From contig CAJNDS010002125.1 in the NCBI GenBank assembly GCA_905221605.1, positions 544,309 to 608,308 of the forward strand: DNA of 64,000 bases, given 5' to 3'. This DNA is from Symbiodinium natans. Lineage: Eukaryota > Sar > Dinophyceae > Suessiales > Symbiodiniaceae. Shown here in pieces: positions 31,949-42,884 of this stretch. The notes under the pieces were generated by a model. That model was not told the origin of the DNA, did no database searches, and saw only the letters and a list, made by a program, of their open reading frames with translations. Position 1 is the stretch's first letter. Every line of letters starts with the position of its first letter. Position numbers and translations under genes: made by a program.

Positions 31949-34683
31949 GGCCTGCCTTTCGTGCTCCCCGCGGACACCTTCGACCGCCTCTATCCCTACC
32001 AGCAGAAGGGCGTGGCCTGGATGGCCAGGCTGGAGGAGCCCTAAACCCTGCAGACCCTAAACCCTGAACCCTACACCCTAAACCCTAAACCCTAGACCCT
32101 GAACCCTAAAGCCTAAACATAAACTCGCAACCCTGAACCGTGTTCCACCCCTCGGGCTTGTGCTGGACTTGCATGCCCAGGCTGTGGCAGAAAGGGCATG
32201 GTGGCGTGCTGGCGGACGAGATGGGCCTGGGAAAGACTATCCAGGACGGGGCACCCACGTGGTCTTAGTAGTAGGTTAGATAACATTTAACCTTTTTGGG
32301 TTAATATATTCGCCTTATAATATCAAAGGAGGTTAACCTTTGAAACCCCTAGGTACTGGACAACTAAGTTGTAGCGCACAGCACGTTCTGCGATTCGCGG
32401 GGGCGTCGTGCGATGGCTCCATGGCCCAGGTGTGTGCGCTGCTGAACGGGGCCCGCAAAGCTGGTGCTACCCACGCGCTGCTCTTGATGCCTGTCACGCT
32501 GCTGGACCAGTGCCCAGGCTGCAGTGTTTATGACAGCAGTGACGGGGGGTTTGGGAGGGGGGCCCCGGTGCGTACACTATCCCAACCACCTCTCTCCTTA
32601 AAAGCACTCGTCAACATGGCGTGGCACTTAGTGGTTTCTGTGTGGGCCCCTGTTTGATGCTCAGCCTTTGAGACAACTGGTGTGCAAAGCGAAAGTAGGC
32701 CGTCGCAAAGGTGGAGCCGAGAGGCGAGACTCTGGTGTCCAGGTTGGCCCGTGTGCGCCGCTCCGATCTTTTTTTGTCGATCTTCTTCCATCTTTGATGG
32801 CGGTCAGCAGCCCGCTAGCGCAGTACTCTGCTCGTGTGTTGAAGGCTTGTGCAAGCAACCCTAAACCCTAAACCCTGAACCCTCAACCCTAAACCCTCAA
32901 CCCTCAGCCCTACACCACTGCGCAGGTACACCTACTATGGGACCCCCTCGCAGCGGGCAAAGGCTTTGCGTGGCCTTCGGAGACCCATGGGAGGCTTCCT
33001 TCGGTCCTTTCGGCTCTTGCTTTGCATGTGCCATATGAAGCAGGGTTCCATATAAATATTGGAGAGTATAGGGTGTCCTTTTGGGGATACTGGCAATACA
33101 AACCCTACTACGTATGAAGCTTCGCAGGATTGTTGCTGACGTCCTACTCGCTTCTGAGCAACTGCGAAGATCTCCTGGAGGCAGGGGTCCTCAGCGGGCC
33201 ATGCTGCCTTAGTGCCTAAACCCTTTAGCCCTAAACCCTAAACCCAAAACCCAACACCCTGAACCCTAAACCCTAAACCCCAAACCCTACACCCTGTGTG
33301 CCAAGGTGCAAGTTGAAGATGTCCCGGAGCCGACGCACCGTCGTGGACGAAAGCCCGGAGCGCCGAGATGAGTTGAGAGGGAGGGAGAAGGGATGCCGGG
33401 TTTGGGGTTTTGGGGTTTAGGGCTCAGGTGTGGGATGCGAGAAGATATCGCCATCGTGTTTGCAGACTCGGAATCCTAGATCTGATGTCTTCGGGGGCAT
33501 TGGAGCGGTGGTGCTGAGGAATTTGAGGGAAAAAAGTACTTGGTGTAGGCCTGAAGGGGTGCACAATTCGAACGTGTGGGAAGGGCATCAGGTCAGCTTT
33601 TGTACTCTAGACCTGAAACCCGACACCGCCTGCAGCAGTTGTATCTCTAAGCCACTATGCTCCTCGCTGGCCAGACGTGTTTGTTGATCAGAGCTGTGAG
33701 TTTCTGCTGCTTCCTTTGACCCACTCATTGAGTCGTGGGATGACCCGATGCTCTGTATCATCAAGTGTCAAGTCATCAACTTCCTTTGCTGTTGTTGTTG
33801 TTGTTGTGATTGCGTTGATATATACATATATATATATGGTGTATATATATATATGTATATATAGAAATTTGTGTATGTATACGAAATTATAATATTCGTT
33901 CGTTTCTGTCTCAATCTCCCAGTGGCTGCGTGTGAGGCCTGGAGGCGAGAAGCCGTCCAAGCGTCGGAAGCTGGACGACGACGACGGCTTCGATGAAGGC
34001 GGCGACTCGGAGGAGGAGACAAAAGGCCGTTCGGCGGCCATGGTCCTTGACCATACGCCTCTTCTCCAAACCTTTTTTTTTTATCGTGTGAGCTGATGTT
34101 GTACATGCTGTTTGGGGCCCTTTTTGTTCATTTTTTTTCGTGGGGTTGCTTCAAGAGCCCCCAGGCGTCCCCCCCCCCCCCCCCTTCTGAAAGAGTCGTC
34201 CAGGAGCTCTTGGAGCCTGAGCTCCCTGGCGGGGAGCTCCCGGCTCTTGGAAGCCGCAGGCAAGCGCCCGGGGGCGGGGGAAGGGGGGACGCTGGGGGGC
34301 ACCCGCTGTGGGATTTTTCTGCTGCAGCTTCTGCCCACTGCTGCCAAGGGGGTTTGGGGTTTAGGGTTTAGGGTTTAGGGCTGCAGCTTCCAAGGCAAAG
34401 GACGGCATCTGGAAGGAATGCAAGGGGAGAAAAGCGGCGAAAGCTTCTTGACTCGGCAGGTCTTGGGACCTGGTCGTGTGCGATGAGGCACACAGGTGCC
34501 TGTTCGGGTCACTGAAGAGTCCGGAAAACCCTCAGCGGGAGACGCGCATGCTTGTACCCAGACATGTGCAGGATGAAGAACATGTCCTCTCTCCTGGCCA
34601 AGAGCCTCCGCAAGCTCAAGTCGTCTTGCCGCATTCTGCTCACGGGCACACCGGTCCAGAACGCTCTTCAGGACGCGGTGCGG
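31949..34683 (+). other. SNF2 helicase lobe 1
   Basis: FDRLYPYQQKGVAWMARLWQ (Q motif region), GGVLADEMGLGKTIQ (motif I), ALLLMPVTLLDQ|W (Ia), YTYYGTPSQRAKALRGL, LLLTSYSLLSN (Ib), WDLVVCDEAHR (motif II, DEAH), RILLTGTPVQN (motif III). The exon at 33923 is an insert: a basic KRRK stretch followed by DDDD and EEE runs, likely a nuclear signal and acidic loop between Ib and II. Confidence 0.93.
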
Positions 34684-37600
34684 GGAAGGTAACTTAACCG
34701 AGTTCAAATATTGAAACCTCCCTGTCATGGAGAGAGCGAGCGAGAGAGAGATAGAGAAAGAGAGAAAGAGAGAAATCAGGAATAAAGAAGAAAGAAAGAA
34801 AGAGAGAGAACGAGAGAACGAGAGAACGAGAGAACGAGAGAACGAGAGAACGAGAGAACGAGAGAACGAGAGAACGAGAGAACGAAAGAGAGACGGACAG
34901 AGAGCGCGCGCATGAACCCCATCTCTCGCATATGAGTTCCATTGGCAGAGGATCTGTGGGCATTGATGGACTTTGCACAGCCTGGACTTTTGGGAAATCA
35001 TGCCACGCCAGCCCCACAGCAAGGAATGTTCCTCATGGCAGATGCCCATATCTTTGTGCTTATGTTGGGATGTTCCCCCTTATACTAACAGCTCCTGAAT
35101 AGGAATTATAATCGGGGGTACTATGATCCCTACTAAGGAGCTGTTAGAAAAAGCAACGCGGGAACATCCCAATGTTTTGTGGCTCGCCGATGAGGTTTGT
35201 CAAGACCTTCAGTGAGCCCATTGACAAAGGCAGCGTACGAGGTGCCAAGGCCCCTTCATGGAAGTGTCGAGCATTGTGCCCAAACGCCCAAAACCCTAAA
35301 CTCTATTTTAGGGTTTAGGGTTTAGGGTTTAGGGTTTAGGGTTTGGGGTTTAGGGTTCAGGGTTTAGGGTTTAGGGTTTGAAAACCCCAATATGGCGAGC
35401 TGTGTAGGCGCTGGGTGCTGGTTGTGAGGTCTGGGCTGTCGAGCTCAAGAAGCACCTGGCCGAGCAGCTGCGGGTACGCAGGGTGTGTGCTGGAGTGGAA
35501 CTTAACCTAACTTAACCCTCTTCTGGCTCTCTTAAACAGGAGACCTTATTCAGAGGGTCCATATCCCAAGATTTCCCCCCTAATCCTATCCCGCAAGTAT
35601 GTAGATTGAGGTGCCAGTATGCTCCTTACAGAGTGACGTTGTGGCGGTCGGATTTGGTACTGCGGCTCCCAAGTCATGGTTGATACCTCCAGTGAAAGTC
35701 CTGCAGGCCCTGATTCGTCCACACTTGCTGCGCCGGACGAAGGTGAATGCTGGCTTGACAGGCAGCCTGGCACGTTCGGTGTATATGCTCTTCAGTCTGA
35801 AGTGCTTCTTTATGCAGGCGGCGCGTCTGATGTGGCTGAGGATGTTGACATGGAGGCCGATGATGTGCAATGCAGCATTTCAAGTTTGGCATGCTGCCAA
35901 TCATAGGGGGCCGAGAACGAAGACAAGGACATCGAAGGAGCAGCGCGCTCAGGGCCTGTCTTTGCCTGGCGCCTCTCAGCTTCGATGGTGTCGACCTGCC
36001 ATGGCAAGTCAGCAGGCTCATGTACCAGCCTCTTGTGACAAGACTTCGCCCGACCGGAGGTGGTGACCAAGCTGCCCAGCAAGAGAGAGACCATTGCCGG
36101 ACTCCTGAGTCGCCCAGAATCGCGATGTCCGGGAGAGTTGCCTTGCGAGGTCTGGTTGGTTCCCAGTGAGGAGCAGAAGGCCGCCTACAAGAAGGCGCGA
36201 CGGTGCCCAGCGAGGAGTGCGGGTCAAATTTGCTAAATTACGACTGCTATTGCTGCTACTACTAAACCTACCAAACCTACTACGACCACGACCGCCTCCC
36301 ACTGCCATGTCCGCCACCACCTCTCTACTACATCGAGGCCACGTAGTCCCGTGGCTTTCCCGCTTCCGCGCATTTATGTTTCGCGTCTCTTTCCAGGTCC
36401 TCGAGCAGAGCGAGGTGATCAAAGAAGCCTGCGTCAAGTCCAAGCTTGGCATCGAGGCGAGCCCTTTCAAAGCCATGCGAAAGCTGACAGGAAGAGCAGC
36501 AACAAGAGAGCATAGTAGGGAATAGCAAGAAGACTAAAGCAGCAATAACAATCTCAATGAATAATGGCAATAATTATAGTAATAAGAATAAGAATAAGAG
36601 TAAGAACAAGAATAAGAATAAGAGTAAGAATAAGAACAGAAAAATTATAGAAAAATAATAAGAAGAATAACAATAATAATGACAATAAAGATAATGACAA
36701 TGATAATCATTATAATAACAATAGCAGTAAGAAGAATAATGAGAATAATAATAAAAATAATAATAGTAGCAACAAACACTAGTCCTGGCACGTCATGGCG
36801 GCGTGTGTGGAGGTCTTCCGGGCGATCGGCTTGCTGAAACGCCTGTGCAATCACCCGCTGTTGTTGCTGCTGCGACCTTGGATCTCGTTTGGGTCTTGCA
36901 GCAGACCCCTACCCTATACCCCAAACCTTACACCCTAAACCTTAAAGCCGTAAACATCCTTAAACCCTCTTAGCCCTAAACCTTGAAACCTAAACCCTAA
37001 ACCCTAACACCAAACCCTAAACCCAAGGTCGTTTGTCCGGTTGCAAGGCGTAGATGGCTGCAACTGCCTACATCTTGCAGCCTCGCAGCTTAAGGCCGAT
37101 GCCCACGATGAAGGACTGGGCCAACCTTCTCCAGGAGGCAACCTCGGGGTTGTTGCAAGTGTTGCTGTTGTGAGTCATTATCGTTAGGTTTATGGGGGTT
37201 GTTATAGGTGTTGCTGTTGTAAATCGTGTGAGAATAGTCTTCTTGTTAATATGATGATGACTATTATTGTTGTGATTGTCACTACTACTGTGCGTAGTAT
37301 CGTGATTCTTTTTGCGGTTAGTGCTATTGTTGTTATTCTGTTTGTACGAGTATACTCATCATTGTTTTCATGATTGCTACTATTTGTAGTGTTTGCATTA
37401 TTCTCATCACGCTGATCATGGCTAGCTCGCTCAGGTGCAAGCTTCTGCAGAGGACACCGCCCAGACCCCCCCTGCAGATTATGAAGTAGGTTGTTGACAA
37501 CACAGCAACTGGTCCGTTTTTCTGTAGCATGCGCGCGAGTCATGATGCTGGGAAGGACGCGGGCGGCAGCAATGAGATCTCAGATGCGGAGCAGCAGGAT

Positions 37601-40600
37601 GATGTCACCGTCCTTGCCCTGACTGCTGCTGACGACACTGTCTCGTCATGGAGAGGTCCACCTGCCAAGCGATGTACTGAGGCCACCGAGACCTCACCCG
37701 AAGCCGTGCCTGCTGCAGACCAGCAGGATTGTGGAGAATTTCCTGTAGGTAGAAACTCGAATTCCGATCAGTCTCCGATCCCTGGCCGTCGGCAGGACGA
37801 TGCGCAGTGCGGTCAAGATGTGGAGTCACTGCTGAAATCGTTGCGGCATCCTCAGCGGTATGCGCAGCGTGATTTAGGTTTAGGGTTTAGAGTTTAGAGT
37901 TTAGGGTTTAGGGTTTAGGGTTTCGGGTAATTAGGGTTCAGGAAATGGATAAGTTGATCTACACTCACACCATGTGACGCCACGTTCAGGTCTCGCAGTC
38001 GCCAGGCTGCGGGTCGGGGCATGGGATTCCCATGAAGGGTTTAGGGTTTAGGGTTTAGGTTCAGGGTTTAGGGTTTAGGGTTTAGGGTGTCCTTCAAGTG
38101 TGTGTCAGGTTCGTGTATGTGTAATCCTTGTGATGGTTGTCATTGTGGATCGTTTGGCACCCCTAAACCCTGAACCCCGAGCCCTACCCTAACCTTAAGT
38201 CCAAACCCTAAACCCTAAACCTTAAGCTTAAAACCCTAAACTCTCAAACCTTAAGCCCTGTTAAACCCAAAACTTTCAAACCTTAAGCCCAAAACCCTAA
38301 ACCCTAAACCCTAAACCCCAACCCGTAAACCCTAAACCCTAAACCCTAAACCCTAAACCCTAAACCCTAAATCCAGGAGGTGCTCTTGCAAAGCTCCAAG
38401 CTTCGGTGCCTGGCGCGGCTCCTGCCCGAGCTGGCGTCCCAAGGCAATGGTCGGGACCCTTCACATGAAACCTTCAGTTCAGGGTTTAGGGTTTAGGGTT
38501 TAGGGTTTAGGGTTTAGGGTGTAGAAATAGGGTGTTTCCGGAAATAAAGGACCCGCAAAGGTATCTCCAGTCTTCAGCATCTTCCTTGAAGGATGCGTGG
38601 AGCATGCTGCATCTGGAGCTTTCGAAGAATGCGTGTAACGCAAAGCTGCTAAGATAGAGTTGCCCTAAACCCTAAACTAAACCCCAAACCCTAAACCCTA
38701 AACCCCAAACCCTAAACCCCAAACCCTAAACCCTAACCCCCTTCGGAGGCCACCGGACCTTGGTTTTCTCACAGAGTGCGGCGACCTCAGAGATGACTTC
38801 GATGCTCTTCAGATGACATGGGAAAGAAGGGGGCGGTTTAGGGTTTATGGTTTAGGGTTTAGGATTTAGGGTTTAGGATTTAGGGTTTAGGATTTAGGGT
38901 TTAGGATTCAGGGTTTAGGAGGGTTTAGGAGGGTTTAGGGTTTGGGTTTTGGGGTCTGAAGAAGCCTGAACAAGCGCCAGGTCAAGATGCTCGACTTGGT
39001 GCAAATCTGCTGCTTGAAGCCTCACGGTGCGCAGCGGTTGTTTCGCAGGATGCATATTGTATATATATATATATATATCTATATCTATATCTATATCTAT
39101 ATCTGATACATATATATATATATATACACAGTTTGCATTTTATGTATATATGCATATATATATATATGTATGTATACTGATCGAAACATAATGTAATATA
39201 TAAGGAGTCTTTCGGACGATGCCGAACTTGACGCCGCGAAGGCCTCCGGTGCTTGCGGATCGACGGGCAGACCGATACCCAGGCACGTGCTGAGAAGGCC
39301 GAGACGGGTTTCTCCATGCAATCATGCTTGTACATCAGGGTTTAGGGTTTAGGGTTTAGGGTTTAGTGGAGTTTCAAAGTTGACCGAGCGCGTCTGAAGA
39401 CAGTATCACGAGTCTCTCCCACTTGAGGGGTTGTATCGAGGTGACGAAGTTCAACAACCAACCAGAGCGGTTTCAGTGCCTCAGCCAAATTGGCGTTGGT
39501 TGACTTCCTCCAAGCCCATCGCACGGGTGTAGGGGCACAAGCTATCACAAGAAAGGGCTGAACCTTGGGATATTCACCTCTGCGGGACTATGGTCTGTTG
39601 GTGTCAGGCATGTTTGAGGCTTGCTCGAATCATTGGCGTTAGGGATCGCTACTGTAGGGTCAGCAATGTTCCTTCCCAAGAAGGGGGCACCTTCGAGCCT
39701 TTTCTCCCCCCCACGTACATTTTCCTTTTATTCGAGGAACCATGCCCAAAATGGGGTTCCGAAATCGGACCCCTGCAATCGGACCCATGTCTCTTCCGGC
39801 GAAGGGACATGAAGGGAGCTTGGAGTTTAGCGGTTTATTCGGGGGGAGGGGATGCAAACCCTTCGTTGGTTCACAAAAGCCCAAAAGGAGGCCCAGACCA
39901 GGGGGCGGGGGGAAATGAGGGGGGGAAGGAGGGGGCAAAGGGAGGCCGACAAGCCCACCGCATGGCCAAAGGCATCGGCTGTGTGCCAGCGTGCCCACTT
40001 GCCCACTTGCCCTTGCATGTGGCTTCTACGAAGATTCGCGGTTCTGAGGGTTTTGTCTTCGCTCTCGCGTGTCCATATGTGTCCATTTTTGCCAAGGCTG
40101 AAGGGGACTTGGGCCTTGAGTGCCATAAGAGAACACGAACCTGTTCCTTCGTTTCAACTAAACATGTGATCTGAGAAGAAGCAACTGGATTCCTCTAGTG
40201 GCCTCGGACGCAACTACTTAGGTGCATGCTTCTCACCACTGCCGTCGGGGGCGTTGGCCTGAACTTGACGGCCGCCGATCGCGTGGTCATCGTCGACCCT
40301 GCCTGGGCCTGGGTTGTCCTGGGTTTCGAGACATTTCTTGGTGAAGAGTATGGCAAGAGCATGGCCAGAGGGCTTTTGTTAGTTGATCCCCCTGACAATC
40401 ACCAAGGCTTGGAATCCCGCCACCGATGCCCAGGCCGCCCCCCGCTGGTTAGCGCAACCTGATCTCGGGAGCTTGTCCGCCTGAAATTCGAGGCCGTGGA
40501 CAGAGCATATCGCATTGGGCAGACCAAGGAGGTTCTGGACTCAGCTTGTGCTTGTTTTGGACTCGTTGCTGAAATGGGTACTAGTAGCATATGCTGGCCA

Positions 40601-40812
40601 CCAGGTGAGAGTGTATCGCCTCATCATGAGTGGCCTGATTGAAGACAAGATGTTTCGGCTGCAGGCGCGTGTGCCAGTGTGCTCGACGTGCCATTCAGAA
40701 CCTTGACCCACCATTGGTGAACCTAGTACGTGCACTGCCAGACCAGGTCTTCAAGATGGGACTTACTCGAACAGCACTCGAAGCAGATCAGCAGCACCGG
40801 TACTTCACGGCC
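31949..40812 (+). CDS. ERCC6L: ERCC6L/PICH-type SNF2 DNA translocase
   Basis: ATP-driven DNA translocase. In animals PICH acts on anaphase DNA bridges; a chromatin role here is inference. Exons by frame: 31949-32028, 32181-32244, 32430-32509, 32711-32752, 32926-32993, 33128-about 33195, 33923-about 34019, 34460-34495, 34572-34671, 34951-about 35010, 35195-about 35262, 35429-35473, 35707-35742, 36060-36194, 36397-36471, 36813-about 36890, 38377-38443, 38749-38774, 38981-39026, 39242-about 39330, 40222-40300, 40407-40433, 40493-40531, 40605-40664, 40747-40812. At least seven introns open with GC and two with GA. The order and wording (NPATDAQAVDRAYRIGQTKE, VFKMGLT, RYFT) fit ERCC6L better than ERCC6. 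The C-terminus beyond RYFT is not resolved. Confidence 0.92.
33032..33116. mobile_element. Inverted-repeat element, CATATGAAGCAGGGTT family, copy 1
   Basis: Left end CATATGAAGCAGGGTT, right end AACCCTACTACGTATG, an imperfect complement. The interior word GGTGTCCTTTTGGGG is shared with the copy at 45859. It lies inside GC-AG intron 32994-33127 of the SNF2 gene, about 11 bases from the acceptor. Confidence 0.75.
34735..34905. repeat. GAGA and (GAGAACGA)n repeat
   Basis: A GA-rich start, then about ten units of an 8-base repeat, inside the intron before exon 34951. Confidence 0.95.
35065..35172. mobile_element. Short inverted-repeat element in an SNF2 intron
   Basis: TTGGGATGTTCCC at the left and GGGAACATCCCAA at the right are exact complements. 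An inner pair, AACAGCTCCT and AGGAGCTGTT, continues the stem. It sits between exons 34951 and 35195. No second copy seen in the window. Confidence 0.65.
35283..35382. repeat. Telomere-type array with an orientation switch
   Basis: AAAACCCTAAACTC is followed at once by TTTTAGGG and about nine TTTAGGG heptamers, so the two strands of the repeat meet in one array. Confidence 0.9.
36540..36775. repeat. AATAAG/AATAAT-rich tract
   Basis: A/T/G-rich simple sequence within the intron before exon 36813. A related TTG/ATT-rich tract lies at 37140-37400. Confidence 0.9.
36891..38376 (+). other. Long intron region between SNF2 lobes with one candidate exon
   Basis: The region joins RLCNHP (36813 exon) to the KLRCLARLLPELASQ exon (38377). 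It holds arrays at 36905-37025, 37876-37925, 38037-38090 and 38160-38372. A frame at about 37552-37865 is acidic and polar (SDAEQQDDVTVLALTAAD, RQDDAQCGQDVESLLKSL) and may be a linker exon; PICH-group proteins do carry an acidic linker here. Confidence 0.45.
38160..38376. repeat. Degenerate CCCTAAA array abutting an exon
   Basis: About 25 heptamers, many altered, end in AAATCCAG, which is itself the 3' splice site of the exon at 38377. Confidence 0.9.
38836..38955. repeat. TTTAGGG/ATTTAGGG array
   Basis: About 15 units with regular TTTAGGAT variants, inside the intron before exon 38981. Confidence 0.92.
39058..39176. repeat. TA/TATC microsatellite
   Basis: Simple repeat in GT-AG intron 39027-39241 of the SNF2 gene. 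Confidence 0.92.
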
Positions 40813-40984
40813 TTTCCGGCATCACGCTTGATGACTGTGCGTTCCTTCAACTGTGGACAGCCAGGGGCACCTGTAGAATGATTCTGATGCTGCTACACGC
40901 CTACGCGCATATATGCCGCCGCCGTTCAGCTTCTAAAGAAATTTTGTAGACCCCGTGTAACTCCCTCCAGCCGGTTGCCGGCAT

Positions 40985-41250
40985 TTCGAGGGTGGGCTGC
41001 GGGGTCAGCGTTCAGGTGTCAGAAGAGATGCGGTTTGGGCCTGAGCGTTGGATGCCTGGCTTCATGTCTCACCACCGCCGTGCACAGGAGGCGTGACGTA
41101 CTTCTGCCGGTGCAGGTTTGGGAAGCTGCTTGCTGCTATAACGCAGAAGAGACGGGCAAACGAGCCCTATATATCCTACAAGGACAGCAAACACTCGGAC
41201 ATGGCAATGAATCCACAGATCGTGAACTTGAGAGTGTTTCGCCCACAGCT
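40985..41250 (+). CDS. Candidate exons after the SNF2 core
   Basis: After TTCAG at about 41017, a frame reads VSEEMRFGPE. After GTGCAG at 41116, a frame reads FGKLLAAITQKRRANEPYIS, then KDSKHSDMAMNPQIVNLRVF. They may be the C-terminus of the ERCC6L-type gene or a new gene. No family match. A CCCTAAA array follows at 41258. Confidence 0.4.
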
Positions 41251-41257
41251 CATCCTA

Positions 41258-41323
41258 AACCCCAAACCCCAAACCCCAAACCCTAAACCCTAAACCCTAA
41301 ACCCTAAACCCTAAACCCTAAAG
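41258..41323. repeat. CCCTAAA array
   Basis: Nine heptamers. Another array lies at 41470-41555. Confidence 0.95.
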
Positions 41324-42690
41324 GAGCTGAAGCACAACGTGAGCAAAGTCCACGCAGCCTGTGGGCTCCAGGTGCGAATGGTGCGGGGGCCAGGGATGCT
41401 GTGAAACGAAAGCCCGAAACCTGGTAGGTCGCCGGGAACACCTGAGTTGCCGCCCTCTGATGGAGTAGCCCTAAACCCTAAACCCTAAACCCTAAACCCT
41501 AAACCCTAAACCCTAAACCCTAAACCCTAAACCCGAAACCCTAAACCCTAAACCTTGCTCAAGCTCGGATCCCGACTAAGTCTCTGACCTTAAGTCACTG
41601 AACATCCAGCCGATTCCCATGGAAACGTCGGTTCCAAGACTCAACAAACAAAAACAAGCCAGTCGCCATTCTCTCAGTGTGCATCAGATAGGTCTCCCTG
41701 TCCAATACTTGTGCTCTGTCGCACAATCGTTGCCACTCCCTGGTAGATCACACGATTTGCAGAAGATCATGTTCACATGGGGCGATTTTGAAACTGCACG
41801 GTGTGCAAAACCCACCTTCATGCACGAGAGCGCACCACCGGATGCCCAAACCACATAAAAACCACCGGAGCTCCTAAAGAGCGACGTGGGTGATTACTTG
41901 CTTGAACAGCGGGTTTGACAACCTTGCACAAGCAAGTCACAGCTACGGCAATAGCTATGCCTGGCCCCAGGATGATGCAGAGTCTAGCGGAGACGAGCGT
42001 GGCATCCTCGAAAGATATCGATGCCTGCAGAAACCTTTCTCTTGCCAGATGACTCAGGCCCTGGACCACTGGCTCAGGCTCCGCTGCTAGGAATTGCCCC
42101 AGGGGGTTTAGGGTTTAGGGTTTAGGGTTCAGGGTTCAGGGTTTATGGTTTTTTCCTAAGCTTATGTCGCCTGGCGAGGAGCGCCTGGAAAGCCAGGCGG
42201 CATCTTCCTCTTCGTCCCATGTGGCCACGGCCTCGCGGAAACGCCTGGGTTTTGTCGTTGCGCTTGGCCGGAAGACAGAAGGTGTAGCACGACATACCAT
42301 GAGCTGGGCTTAGGGTATGGGGTTGTAGGGTTTAGGGTTTAGGGTTCAGTGTTTCGGGTTTAGGGTTTAGGGACCAGGGGCTTCTTGCGACTGGAACGCG
42401 TGACCTGAAAGGCCGCGAGCAGCTCCACGAACCCCCGAGTCGTGGGTCCCCAAGAGGTCGGCGGCTCTTCCCTGTCGAGCGTTGAGGGTCCTGGACCCAA
42501 CAGGCCCTAAGCCCCTAACATTGATGGGTTTTCGGTTGTTCAGGGTTTAGGGTGTTTAGGGTTTAGGGTTTAGGGTTTAGGGTTTAGGGTCTAGGGTTTG
42601 CGGTTCTCTGGCAGGACTTCTTCAGCCTCATAGACCAGGATGTCACAGCCGCAAAGCCGCCTCCTCAGAGCCACCTCAAGTATTCGTCAC

Positions 42691-42805
42691 ACTCGAAGAT
42701 GTCGTTTGTTTATGCAGTATTCTTGTCTATAGTGGAATAACACTCGAAATACTCGAAGATGTCGTTTGTTTATGCAGTATTATTGTCTATAGTGGAATAA
42801 CACAG
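42691..42805. repeat. 60-base tandem duplication
   Basis: Two copies starting at 42691 and 42751, nearly identical (ACTCGAAGATGTCGTTTGTT...AGTGGAATAACAC). Confidence 0.9.
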
Positions 42806-42884
42806 CTTCGTACTGTAGTACCAGCAGCAACGCGGCTGTAGTAAACCCTAAACCCTAAACCCTAAACCCTAGACCACGCTGTGT

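Larger units (their letters stand above)
38377..40812 (+). other. SNF2 helicase lobe 2
   Basis: SSKLRCLARLLPELASQ|GHRTLVFSQ (motif IV), VKMLDLVQICCLKPHG, LRCLRIDGQTDT, MLLTTAVGGVGLNLTAADRV and VIVDP|AWNPATDAQ (motif V), AVDRAYRIGQTKE (motif VI), VRVYRLIMSGLIEDKMFRLQ, VFKMGLTRTALEADQQHRYF. All lobe-2 residues expected for an active ATPase are visible. The donor after FSQ (38774) starts AG and is unexplained. Confidence 0.92.

Noticed and set aside
34375-35049. A 224-codon minus-strand frame with Ser/Leu/Phe runs
   Set aside because: Driven by the GAGAACGA repeat and antisense to the SNF2 helicase exons.
31949-40812. Naming the translocase ERCC6/CSB
   Set aside because: Lobe 2 wording (NPATDAQAVDRAYRIGQ, VFKMGLT...RYFT) fits ERCC6L/PICH better, though the N-terminal LTPSE-like string recalls ERCC6. 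A tree is needed.
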